A DNA stretch of 64,000 nucleotides from Macrotis lagotis (taxonomy: Eukaryota > Chordata > Mammalia > Peramelemorphia > Peramelidae), in assembly GCF_037893015.1 (NCBI RefSeq), contig NC_133665.1, positions 196,700,714 to 196,764,713 of the forward strand, read 5' to 3'. A program made the translations under genes and the position numbers. The notes under the pieces are model-generated. The model was given only the letters and a program-made list of their open reading frames with translations. It did no database searches and had not been told where the DNA came from. Below are positions 10,566-22,500 of the stretch, piece by piece. Numbering within the stretch: position 1 is the stretch's first letter; every line of letters starts with the position of its first letter.

Positions 10566-13500
10566 GTGCGGGGGGCGCGGGGCACCCCGCGAGGCCCGGC
10601 CCCTCCCCCCGAATCCGTCTCTTCTGTCGGGGGGGAAGGACCCCGAGCCCCCCCCCCCCCCAGCCGGGAGGAGAGGAGGCTGGGGTCGGGCAGCCGGGCG
10701 TGGGGCGGCCTCTGGGGGGGGGGGGGGAGTCGGATGCGGCAGAAAAGGGGCTTCGCGTGGTGGTGCCCATGACAGGCTGGTGGTGCCCATGGCAGGCTGG
10801 TGCGTCCCGCCGGCCCGAGCCTGCAGCGCCTGGGCTTTGCCTCCGAATTCCCCGGGCTGCAGAAGAAAACAGCCCCCCATAAAGGAGATTAAAAACTGCA
10901 CTGGGCCTCCTTTAGATGCCATCAGCGCTTGCCCGAAGGCGGCTGCCCTTCTCTCTGTAGCTCCAAATGCTGGCTTTTATTGGTAGAATGGGCTCTGTGT
11001 GGCCCATGCGGACCCAGAGCACAGGAGCCGGGAAGACACCTGCCAGCTGCATGACCTTACTCTTGTTTGCCTCAGTTTCCACTCCTGTAAAGTAACCTCG
11101 AAAAGTAAATGTCAGGCCACTCCGAGGTCTTTGCCAAGAAAATTACTAATAGGATCACAGAGGCAGACAGGACTGCCTGTCAAATAAGAATGGTCTCATC
11201 TCTAGGGAAAGTGACCCTGTTGTTTCCTCTTTGCCTTTACCCCTCCATTTTTTCCTTTTCTTGCTGTTGTAGCTCTCTGTAATTAGTAATGAGGATGATG
11301 AACGAGGAAGGAGCAGAGCAAACATTTTAAGTGCTTGCCAAATGTCAGGTGCTGTATAGACATAACTTACTTGAGCCTCCCCGTAGTCTCCAGGAGGTAG
11401 GTGGTGATGTTCCTATTTTACAGTGGGAAAACAGAGTGAGGTAGGTGAGTGGACTTGCCTCAAACTACATGGCTAGTAAGTGCCTGAGGCCAGGTTTGCA
11501 GTCTCCCTCACTCCAGTCCCAGTGCTTTCTAAACACTGGACCACTTCACTTCCTCCTGCCACCCACCTCACTGCCACTTTTGTTCTTAGTTTCATTAGCA
11601 TATGCTTGGGCAAAATAGTTTCTATTGATTTTCTTGATTGCTTCTTCATTTGCTATATGTTCTGCTTTTTTCATACAATTATGATACACGATTTGGTTTT
11701 CTCATTTTTACAATCTGGTTGGTTGTTAGGGTTTTTCCCATTTTTGTTGATCAGTTGGGTGACTTTTTTGCTTTCACTTTTATTAAACCACTTTAATTTG
11801 CAGCATTCCTCTTTACTTAGTTGAGGATTTTTGTTTGCTTAGTTTTTATGTTTGTTTTGTTGTTTTGGTTGTTAGCAAGGCAATGAGGTTAAGTGACTTG
11901 CCCAAGGCCTCACAGCTAGGTAATTATTAAGTGTCTGAGGTCAGATTTGAACTCAGGTCCTCCTGACTCCAGAGCTGGTGCTTTATCAGCTGTGCCACCT
12001 AGCCACCCCTATTTGCTCAGTTGATTTGTAGTTGTAAACTTAATTCATTAGTTCATTCATTGTGTGGATGAAAGTATTTAGAGAAATAATTTCCCTTTAG
12101 AAGTGCTTCGGGTGTATCCCATAAGTTTTGGTATATTATCTTATCTCATTGATGTCATAAATTAGTTATATGATTTGTTCTTTGACTTAGCAGTTCCTTA
12201 GAATTGATATTCAGTCATCAGTTTCTTTCGGAGTTTTTCTTTAAAATGCTTTTATTGCATTAAAATTGGTGAAAAAGTTCTGTTCAGTCCTTAACTTCTC
12301 TCTTGTTTTGGTAAGGTTTTTCTGGGTCTGAAAGGCATACATTAGTTACTAGCTGTATTATCTACTTCTCCAATTCAGTTAACTTATTGAGAGTTAAATG
12401 CTTTTGAGTGGTCAGAATGCCTTACTTCCCAGATGAGAAATTTAAAGGATACTTGGGTCGAAGTTCCCCCCTTCAGATCAGCTTTATTCTGATTCCCAAA
12501 TTTGTCTTCCCCCTCCTTCCTTCTAAAAGTGCAGTGAGTAATCCATTTGTGCTTTGGTGTGCCTTGTGTTTCTATGAATTCTTTAGGTCAGATGCTTTTT
12601 TACTAAAAGTCTGGTTCCACTGGGTAAGGGTCAGCCACCTGGAACGAAAAACAATATTGGAAGCTTCTAAAAGATGGTCCTGAAGGACCTGCTAACCACA
12701 GTCCCCATCCACCCACCCAGCAGGGAAGTGATGGGGAGGCTGGTGGAGACCTGTTCCTAGCATCTTTTGACATAAAGCAAATAGAATTCAGCAGCCAGTC
12801 AACAAGAAAACATAGTGGACCTGGGCTTCTTTCTTTGAAAAGAAGTTCTGGAAAGATCCAGCCAACCGGAAATAGACGCCACAGACAAGTAGGTCAGAGG
12901 GGGGAAGGTATTTCTAGTCTAAAGTCCCACGAAGGGGATTCTGCAGGGATGTATCAATTGCATGACCAAGGTCATAATTATTAGCAGTCTAGTGGGGGAA
13001 ATCCTGTATTGGAATTGGTTTTGAATGTTGTCAAGGCCACTTATTAATGATAATAGCTGACATTTACATAGTGGATAGAGCACTAGGCCTGGAGTCCAGA
13101 AGGCCTGAGTTCAAATGCAGCCTCAGACACTTTATAGCTCTGGGACCCTGGAGAAACCACTCTGAAGAGGGAAATGGCAAGCCCTTCCAGTATTTTTATC
13201 CCCCCACCCCACCCTGAAAAACCTCACGGAGGCAAACAGTGTCACAGAGCTAGTAAATGTCTGAGACTGAATTTGAACTCAGATCTTCCTAACTCCAGGC
13301 CCATCATTCTGTGTACTCCCCCTGGCTGCCCCTTTATTACCTGAGGCAGTAAGTAGTATTGAACTTTTATTTCCTCTTTAAAATGAGGGGGCTGGACGTT
13401 AATGCTTTTCTATAGTTTTTAATCTGTGCTCCTGTTAACTTGTGCAGATGTTAAACCACTTAGGAAATTTCGTTGTCCTTAAGCTACTGGGTCCTTCCAG

Positions 13501-16500
13501 GCTGATCACTTCACAGAAGGGGGAAAAAAATGTTAACAGGAGATATTCCCTATTGTTCTTCTGTGTGCTCTGCCACCGTGAGAAGATCCCCAGATCTTGT
13601 TGGATGTCCTCCATCCCTGGCCAAGAACTAGTTAGTTCTTCCTGCACCTTAAATCCTTCTCTTCTGTAACCCCTTTTGTCAGCAATGCTTTGGGGTTCCT
13701 ATTGGGGGTCTTTTTGATTCCTGCATGTGTCCCTTTCTCATCTCTAAAGTTGAACCACAATTGGGCAATGACTTTATGTGGCAATTCTTCTGCCCCTTCT
13801 TCCTTGGTATGTCATTTCTGAATTCACTGTTTTCATAATTCCATTTGATGCTCAAGATCCAACTTAGTGTCATTGATGAATAAAATTCTTTTCTTTTTAG
13901 TGATGTGTTGGCCCTACCCATTTTCAAGGAGGAAGACTCTGGCCTTCCTTTGGACGGTGACCCCAAACAGCCACCCTTTCAGTATATCCTGTGTGCTGCC
14001 ACATCCCCTGCAGTCAAATTGCACGATGAGAGCCTCACTTACTTGAACCAAGGTGAGAGGTGGGATGGTGAGGTGGGCTCTGCAAGGGCCTGCTTGGCCG
14101 GCCATGCCTTGGGGAGGAAGAAATTCATGCATGCAACAAATGTCTCAGGGAGAAAGATGACTTTTTTACTCTCAGAAAATTGTTTGTTTGTTTTAATTGG
14201 TACCAATACTTGTTCTTCAGGATTAGCCCAAAGGGACCTTGAAAAATGTTTTTCTTCCTTTAAAAAATTGTTTTGCTTTTTTTTCTTTATTGTGTTTTTT
14301 TTTTTGCAAGACAGTGGGGTTAAGTGACTTGCCCAAAGTCACACAGGTAGGCAATTATTAAGTGTTTGAGGCCGGTTTTGAACTCAGGTTCTCCTGACTC
14401 TCGGACCAGTGCTCTATCCATTGCTCTACCTAGCTTCCCCATCTATTTTTTTTTTTACATCGCTATAATTTTTCTGTCGACTGTTCTGTGTAACGAGTAG
14501 AATTCTTTTAGGACAAAAAAAAATCAGCATAATTGATGAGTGCACCCTCAAAGACAGAGTGAGCAACAAGCAGCTCTTGTTGACCTTCTCCCTCATTATC
14601 TCTTCTTTGGCCTCAAGGGGAAGGCCTGTATTTGGAGAACCTCACAGCATTTGGAGTTCTTCAGGCTTGTTCTTCGTGATCATTCTGCGTGTTCTTTTTT
14701 TGATGTTGATCTTGTCATTAACTTTTATATTTATCTTGCCTGTTTTCTTGACTCTGCCTCAGGTCACAGAGCTCCTCCCAGGCTTCTCTGGCTTCATCCT
14801 CCTTGAAAGTTGAAGGGCAGACCTATTGAGGCACTCTTAGGAGGTTTTTCCAGGTGTCCCTGGGAGACTTCTCAAGGGCTTCCCCTAGATGGGTAGCAAA
14901 AGCAAGGAAGAAGAACTGGTTCTTATAGCTCAAAAAGAGTTCATTCCATTCAGGCATCACAGTTTATTTAGTCACGTGCTTGGGGGACCTTTGTGTTACT
15001 TCCAGTTCTTGGCTACTAGTGCATAAAAAATGTTGCCATGAATATTTTGGTGTCTTTGAGAGCTTCCTTCTCAGCGGCCTCCTTTTGGTATGTGTTTGGC
15101 CATAAAAATCTCTGGATCAGGGGCGGCTAGGTGGCACAGTGGATAAAGCACCGGCCCTGGAGTCAGGAGTACCTGGGTTCAAATCCTCTCTCAGATACTT
15201 AATAATTACCTAGCTGTGTGGCCTTGGGCAAGCCACTTAACCCCATTCGCCTTGGAAAAAGCCAAAAAAAAAAATCTCTGGATCAGAAGGTATGGATGTG
15301 TTAGTTTATTTGCATAATTCTAAATTGCTCTCCACAGTGGTCATACTGAGCTGCAGCTCCACCATCAATGTCTCCTCACATCCTCCACAATCGACTTGTC
15401 CCACGTTTTGTCAGCTGGTTTGTGGGCTATACCATAAAGCATTTCTCAGGAGTGGTTTGGGGCTTGCCTGTCTTAAAGTGATCAGTAGTTTTCAGTAGTT
15501 TGACTTCTCATATTCCTATCCTTTGGCTCCTTCTGTCTCTCCTCTGAGATACACTTGACCTTGTTTGGCCATTAGGTGATCCCACTTGACCTAGGCATGG
15601 GTCCCTGAGAATTGGGTAGGATGGGAAGTGCTTCATCTGGTGAGAAGCCACCGAAAAGCCACAAAGAGGAGAAATGTGTGATGGGGGCTGAGTTGCCCAA
15701 TTCGGGAAGAACCTTCTAGGAGACCAACCATGTCTTCAGATATGCTTGGAAGGCCTCAAAGAGAAGGCCTGTACTTGGAGAACCTCACAGCATTTGGAGA
15801 TCTTCCCCAGACTCATGCCATTGTATTTAGGTGACTTTTGCCCCCCTGCCTTGCCCTTTTTAGAGGACTTCCTGTGTGGTTTGCACTGAGTTAGAAGCAT
15901 CCCAGCCAGACCGGAAGCTTCTATTGGAGATTTGTACCAGAGCCATAGGACATCTTGGGATCAAAACCATCTTAATTTCAAGACCAGAAATCTGTATTCA
16001 GTAGCTCCTGGCACCATCTAGTCACTGGGCTACAAATGTCAAGCAGAACATGAACTAAATATCCTCAGAGGAAAGGAGGGCTCCAGACAGAGAGTCCTGG
16101 GAAGGGGTCAGAGAAGAGGTGCCCCCAAAGCTGGGCTTTCCAGGGAAAGAGAGAGACCCAGAAGGCATGGTAGAAAGGACTGTGCAGAAAGTTGAGAAAA
16201 GGGGGCTTAAATGCCAGGCTGGCAAGTTGGTGTTTCCTCCTTGAAAGTTTAGGGGCAGACCTATTGAGACACTCTTAGGAAGTTTTTCAAGGTGTCCCTG
16301 GGAGACTTCTCAAGGGCTTCCCCTAGATTGGTAGCAAAAGCAAGGAACAAGAACTGGAACTTTATTTTAACCTCCTTAACATGTAGGAATCATGTCAAAT
16401 CTTTAATTTTAGAGTTGAAAAGGCTGCAGATACTCATTTGACTAAGTCCACTAATGATGGAATACAGAAGTGATTTGAGCATCATAAGAAGTGGGTGAGC

Positions 16501-19500
16501 ACTACTGACATCCTCCTGTCCACAAAGAGGATAGGCTTCACTGCTTTGTCTTTCCTGGGTTGCCACAAGACACCGAAGGTGCACCGGGCTGGTCCCGGAG
16601 AATGCCCGGGTCAGATTTGGGCTGGAGCCTGAGGCCTGCAGCCTTTGTGTGAGGTCTCCATGGAGCTCCCTCCTTCTCTAGGGAAGGACACCGAGCTGCC
16701 TGAAGACCTGCAGTAGGTTAGTGACTGATAGGGTCTTCACAGGAAACTGGGCTTCTGCCATGGGGATCTTCGTGTCCTAAGTCCCAGAACATGCTTTTAT
16801 GGATTATTTTAAGTCTTCCCTTGAATATTGCTCTCTCCAAAAAAAAAAAAAAACCAAACCCCAACAACAGAAATGTTGCCTTGTGCCTGGGAAGGAGAGG
16901 AAGTCCCCAAAGTGTGCCTGGGCTGGTGTTTTCCTTTTGCTTGTGGCCTTATCCTGGACCCTGGCTTCATACCATCCTGGATTCACATCTTACTTCACCC
17001 GCCTGGTCCCAGGCATGCCAAACCCTCTTCTCCACTCCAGCCTTCCCCCATCTTTCTATTGGGCTCCCTAAGTAACAGACAATTCTCTCTGACCTCTTGC
17101 TCAGCCTGGCTTCTTTCAGGGTGCCCCTTCTCCTGCGGTTGAGCGCCCCCCCCCCTTGGCCTCCTTTGCTGCTGAAGCATGGCACAGGGTCAGACTGATC
17201 CTTAGTAGGAGCTTAGTCAGAGCTTGGGGGCTTGCACAGGACTCCTTGCCATATTTGCTTTACATTTTCCAATAACCTAAAGTTTACACCAAGTACTGTC
17301 TTTAATTTTGGTATCTTTTGTGACGTGCTGTGGAGTCAAACAGAGGCTAGGACTCCAACCCTTTACTGGTGGGTGTCCTTGGGTGCTTATCCTGGGTGAT
17401 GGGTGCTATCTGAGTCTGGATGTGGGGTTGCTTCAGTAGCCTTCCTTTTTGGTGGAGACCATAGCTAGGTGTAGTGTTCCTTATCCAGCACTGATCACTG
17501 GGAAAGAAAGACCTGGGCCATTTTTTTCTGGTCCTGTGGGCTCTACTTGGAGGGCTGGTGGATCTCATTGGCTCTCTCTTGTTCGAGAGGGACAAGTTGT
17601 CCTCTGAAGTCCTGTCTAATATTGAGAATCAGTGGTTCAGCCTGACTTGTGCTGGGACCTCTAACCCTTTCTTGAAGTCCACAAGGATCCTCCTAAGACA
17701 GAAGGACCCTAAGAAACTGATGGAGGAGGGGGTATCCCTGGTCACTCAGGAAAGTGACTGCCTGGACATTAAGGCTTCTGGAGGTCACCTCGGGTCTGAA
17801 ACAATCTGGTGGTCTTATGGTTTGTTCGGTTTTAGGCCCATGGGAAGATTGCCTGTTTATCTGGATCTCCACCTGATTGTAGTTTATTTGATTTATCTTG
17901 AGCATTTGTCCTTTGAGTAGCCAGAGGTCAGTTGGGAACTGCCAAGATGTCCTACCTTTGCCCTTCCTGTAAAGAGGGCATAGTACCTCCCACACCAGGG
18001 ATTGGAGGCAGCAGCATCCTGAGCCTCTGCCCGGTGGCAGTACCCTGGCCTGTCCTCAGAAGGCAGCTTTGGCTTTCTTTGCCGTGTAACCTGCACTCCC
18101 CAGTTATACTGTTAGCCATAAAGCCCCACAAACCTCCCCCCTCCCCCAGTGCCACCTTTTCAAAACAACTGGTTGGAAGTCACAGGGGTTTTTCAGTCTA
18201 AACAAACTTGTCAGGGAAGCCCATCTTTCTTTCATTTCCAGAAAATGCATAATTTTGAAGAACAGGAGAAAGACAGAACAGATTTAAAAAATAATGGCTT
18301 TTGGAAAAAAATTGAGAAGGGTTTTTTCGAGCTCATCCAGCAGCAGATTAAGTTTGATCGTTAGAGGTGTCATCTGGCAACAGCTGCAATAAGATTGGTT
18401 GTTGTCGATGCTCCATGAAAGAGTCCCTGGGAGTGGAGGGTATGGGCCCAGAGTTTTAGCCACTGGCCAGTTGAGGGACTTCTTAGAGATCTGAAGGGCA
18501 ATCTTCCAGGTAACATTACTTGACTGAGCTCACTCTTACTCTTTTTTGTGGACAATCCTTCATGAGCAGAGCTGGCCAAGCACCTCTGACATGACAGTGC
18601 CTCCAAAGGCAGCAAGAAATGGGACCCTGGGTTTGGGTCCCAGTCTGTGTCTGCAGTGAGGATGGCTCTGGTGGGGTGGGTGCTGCTATGACCATGGAGG
18701 AGGGTCCCCAATTCTGCCTTTCTGCCTCAATCCCTGGGCAGTCTGTCAGTATAGAGTAGTAGCTCCCAGGGTATGGTACAACACAGACCAACCACCAGAA
18801 AGTATCACTACTGACTTCTGGAGACAGTTTTGTCTTTGACCTTTTCTTCAATAGGCTCTTAAGACCAATTTTCCTTCTCAGATTTAGCAGCTGGTGCATT
18901 ATCAAAACAAACTCACAAAACAAGCCATATGGAAAGAGATGGCCCTTTATTAAAACTGAGGGCTTGCATTTCTTTGTGGAGTTTGTAATGGTACAAAACT
19001 CTGACATCTCTTTGAAACAGGTCAGTCCTATGAAATCCGGATGCTGGATAATCGGAAAGTGGGAGAGGTGCCTGAGATCAGTGGAAAGTTGGTGAAGGTG
19101 AGGGATGGCCTGTGGCTTCCTAACCAGTGCACGCTCTCTTCTGAGGCTCTCCTTCAAAGTCCCAAACCTTCAGACCCATCTCTGGATCCCTTACCCCACC
19201 ACCTGCCTACCCCATGCCAGGGCACTGCATTCTTTCTCTGCTTAACATACAGCTTGTTCACACATTCTTCCTCTAGACCCAAACTTGTTACACTTTTCTT
19301 AAACTGGGGTCCCAATCTCAGATGATGGCCACTGGGTGATAAGATGTCAGCCCTTTGTGAAAGAGCTTTAGTGGAGCCTTTTTCCTCAAGTGCCAGGGTG
19401 ACTGTGAGCACCAGCAAGAGACACTTGCATCCCAGTCTAGACTCCAGAGTCCATCAGGCCCCACTGGTTCCCTTCCTTGGGTGGCAGGTGGTGTGGGACC

Positions 19501-22500
19501 TGGACCCAACAGGGCTTCTCTTGTTAGAATCTTGCTTTACTCTTTGCAACACTCTGCCTGAAGTGCATGTCCAGCCTCAGTTTCCTCAGATCCGTCTTGG
19601 AGACTCTTTTCTAGGCCCTTGGGTGGCTTTAACACCAAATGGGAATGGGGACCCTCTCTTTGGGGTTCCGGAGCTTTAAGGGAGGTCAGGGAGAGGACAG
19701 GAGGAGCCACACTTGGCCTATCTCCCTGGATTGACCTTATCCTGCAGCAGGATCAGTAGTGGAGAAGGAAGTTGTCTTTCGGGTTAGTTTCAATCCTGCA
19801 ACTACTTCCAACTTCCAGGGTCACCTCAGGTAAAGTCCTGTCCCTTCTCTTCCCGGGGCCCAAGTTTTCTCATCTCTAAAGTGGGTGAGTTGGACTCAGT
19901 GGTCTGTCTCTAAGGACCCCTTTAGCCACAACTACGGGTTCCTAGATGGCATGATAGAGTCACTTTCTTCTGTGTGGACTTGAAAAGAGACCCACCTACT
20001 GGCTGAGATTTCCTGCTCAGTGAGGATGCCCCAACCTTGTGATCAGAAAAGAGAGGGTCCTCTGTCCTTCGGCCAGCCCTTCTGCTTGGGGCTGTGTTAG
20101 AGCAGAAGTTATTGTAGATTTATAAAATCTCTTGCAGTGGGGGCCCTTGATAGTTCTTCCCTGGCCATTCTCTTTTAAGTCCAGTCAGAAGGTCACTGCA
20201 CACTGTCCCAAGCAATGGGGCCTGGTGCATCGTGCTCTGGGATACTTCGGGGTGGGGGGGCGTGTTCCTTAATTTCTATTTTTAGCTTTTAGGTGTTCGT
20301 TAGTAAATAAATGAACAAAAAGTCAAGGTACTTTGGAGGAGGTGGCCATTGTGTCCTCCCAGCCTGGCCATTGAACAGAAGTATTTCTTCCCTTATTCTC
20401 CCTGTAGAGCATCATCAGAGTTGTGTTCCATGACCGACGGCTCCAATACACAGAGCACCAGCAGCTGGAAGGCTGGAAGTGGAATCGCCCTGGGGACCGG
20501 TTGCTTGATCTTGGTGCGTTGGATAGGTTGGAGATGATAGTTCAAGAACTTTCACCCACTAGTAACTGGACAGTGGTCAGAGTTTGCCAAAGTTGCTGTG
20601 CTCCCTGACAGGGCAGGTTGTACAGCTGGGGCTTGGTTAATTAAGTCAAAGAAAAAGCTCGCTCTGCTATTTAGACATTTGATTGGCTATAGGCTCTCAT
20701 CTCTAGAATTTATGAGAAAACTGCATTTAAATTTTAAAAAACCAGAAATAGACAATATGAGTTTTGTTTTAAAATTCAAGATAGTAATGTAACTTTGTTT
20801 TTAAAAAACCACAGATATTCCAATGTCTGTTGGAGTCATTGACATAAGGACAAATCCAGACCAGCTGAATGCAGTTGAGTTTCTCTGGGACCCTGCAAAA
20901 CGCACATCTGTATTTATTCAGGTTTGGACTTTTGCATTATTAGAAGTGAACTGGTTTAGTCATTCGCAATGTCATATAGTTGTGGAGTATAATTTGATTT
21001 CTCTAGACTCTCCTCTTGAAAATTTTGTTTTTCTTTTCTTCATACACACAAATTTGGTTCAGTTGGCTGGTAACATTAATGATTTCTTTTGTTTCTCTAG
21101 AGTGGTTCATTTTAAAATCTTGTTAACTTTTCCTATTAGATGAGACAAATAAAAGTTCCTGGTTAGTTTGGGCTTTGTTATAGGTTAGGACTAAAGCCCA
21201 AAGTTTCTGTTTCTAGAATATTGAAATCCTGGATCCTGCTACCAGAGAATTGGGAGGGAGGTGGGGTAGGCAGAGCTGGGAGAGTAGAGAATGAGTATAA
21301 CCCATGAGCTGACAGAGGAGGTTTAACCTCCTGGGATAACCCTGTGGACCACCAATGGCCTGGGGCCAATAAGAAGCTGCACCTCCCAAAGGCTGCTAGA
21401 ATTCTTGATAGTTGCTTTAAAAGCAGCGTTAACTTTGTTTGGGAGGCAGGATTGAAGTAGGTTGTGGAGAGAGAGAAGGATAGTGGACTGAACGGGGTAG
21501 GGTCCTGATTATGGAATCACTTTGAAGGCCAGCATGATCCATTCAGGGGGATATAAATGGTGAGGTTGCTGTTGGAGGTTTCAGGATGTGACTTGTGACC
21601 CCTGATGCTGGTGTCATCTTAATGGGAAGGGGGTGACCAAGGGCTGGTGGCATGGAAGAAAGGGCCATGGCTTGGGGTACTTTGTATTTTATACAGGTCC
21701 ACTGCATTAGTACAGAGTTCACGCCACGTAAACACGGCGGGGAGAAGGGGGTTCCTTTCAGAGTTCAAGTGGACACTTTTAAACAAAATGAAAATGGTGA
21801 CTATGCGGATCACCTGCACTCAGCCAGCTGCCAGATCAAAGTTTTTAAGGTGAGAGACAGAAGTGAGGCTTCGGTGGGAAACCCTCCCTCCTCTTCTCTG
21901 GACTTGGCTGCAGGGCACAGCCTGGCACTAAGGCCTGGGTCTCCTGGGAGTGAGGGGCACCTATCTCTTGTACACATACACTCATCCTTTGGGGAGGGCC
22001 CTTGCACGCTGGCATTTCCTCCAAAGGTACCTTGGTTGCCTACTCTGTTGATTTGTTGATTTTTTTTTTTCTTTTAGCCTAAAGGAGCAGACAGAAAACA
22101 GAAAACAGACCGAGAAAAGATGGAGAAGCGGACGGCCCATGAGAAAGACAAGTACCAGCCTTCGTATGACACGACCATTCTCAGCGAGGTAATGTGGTAG
22201 AGTGGGCTCACTGCCCAGCACCAGATGTGCAGGCTGAGCGGCACGGGAGGGATATGGACAGCACAGGGGGAAAGAACTGACCCTTGGGGGGTTACCGAGC
22301 ACAGAGGCTTCCCGGGGACCCCTCGCGACCACCCATGCTGGCCAGGCCTCCCCTCCCCTCCCAGAGGCATTAACACCCTTGAATGCAATCAGTGAATCCT
22401 GGAGCTGTGTTGGCCCTGAGTAGACATGAACTAGGGGAGTAGATCTTTCCTCATTGTCTAATGAAAAGCCATTGACCCCCCTCTTTGGTGTTTGTCCAGA

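Larger units (their letters stand above)
9380..10740. promoter_or_regulatory. UBP1: CpG island / UBP1 promoter region
   Basis: About 1.35 kb of very GC-rich, CpG-dense sequence in otherwise CpG-poor surroundings. It covers the presumed transcription start, leader, first coding exon and first donor of UBP1. It contains GC boxes (gccccgccc near 9790, ggggcgg near 10013), paired CCAAT boxes, an ETS motif and an NRF1 palindrome. No TATA box was seen. The start site itself cannot be placed from sequence alone. Confidence 0.85.
10566..13900 (+). other. UBP1: UBP1 intron 1
   Basis: The first ~180 nt is still CpG island with C and G homopolymers. Further on lie a MIR-like fragment (11330-11545), an antisense LINE-1 remnant (11560-12660) split by a SINE, and two adjacent SINE fragments (13066-13333). 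No coding sequence was recognised. Confidence 0.8.
14053..19020 (+). other. UBP1: UBP1 intron 2
   Basis: Nearly 5 kb, the largest early intron. It holds SINEs at 14293 and 15121, a LINE-1 3'-end-like stretch (14940-15430) and two pairs of local direct repeats (14608/15753 and 14803/16236). From 16400 to 19020 I see no recognisable element. Confidence 0.8.

Noticed and set aside
10657-10730. C and G homopolymers near UBP1 exon 1 as signals
   Set aside because: Simple runs in GC-rich intron; length may be a sequencing artefact and no motif is implied.
9249-10770. Long frames on both strands through the UBP1 CpG island
   Set aside because: GC-rich DNA has few stops; the frames are Pro/Arg/Gly/Ala low complexity and overlap the promoter and leader.
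15121-15195. tRNA-like A and B boxes in the SINE heads taken as tRNA genes
   Set aside because: All such heads are joined to SINE bodies and do not fold into a complete cloverleaf with an anticodon arm; they are SINE promoters.
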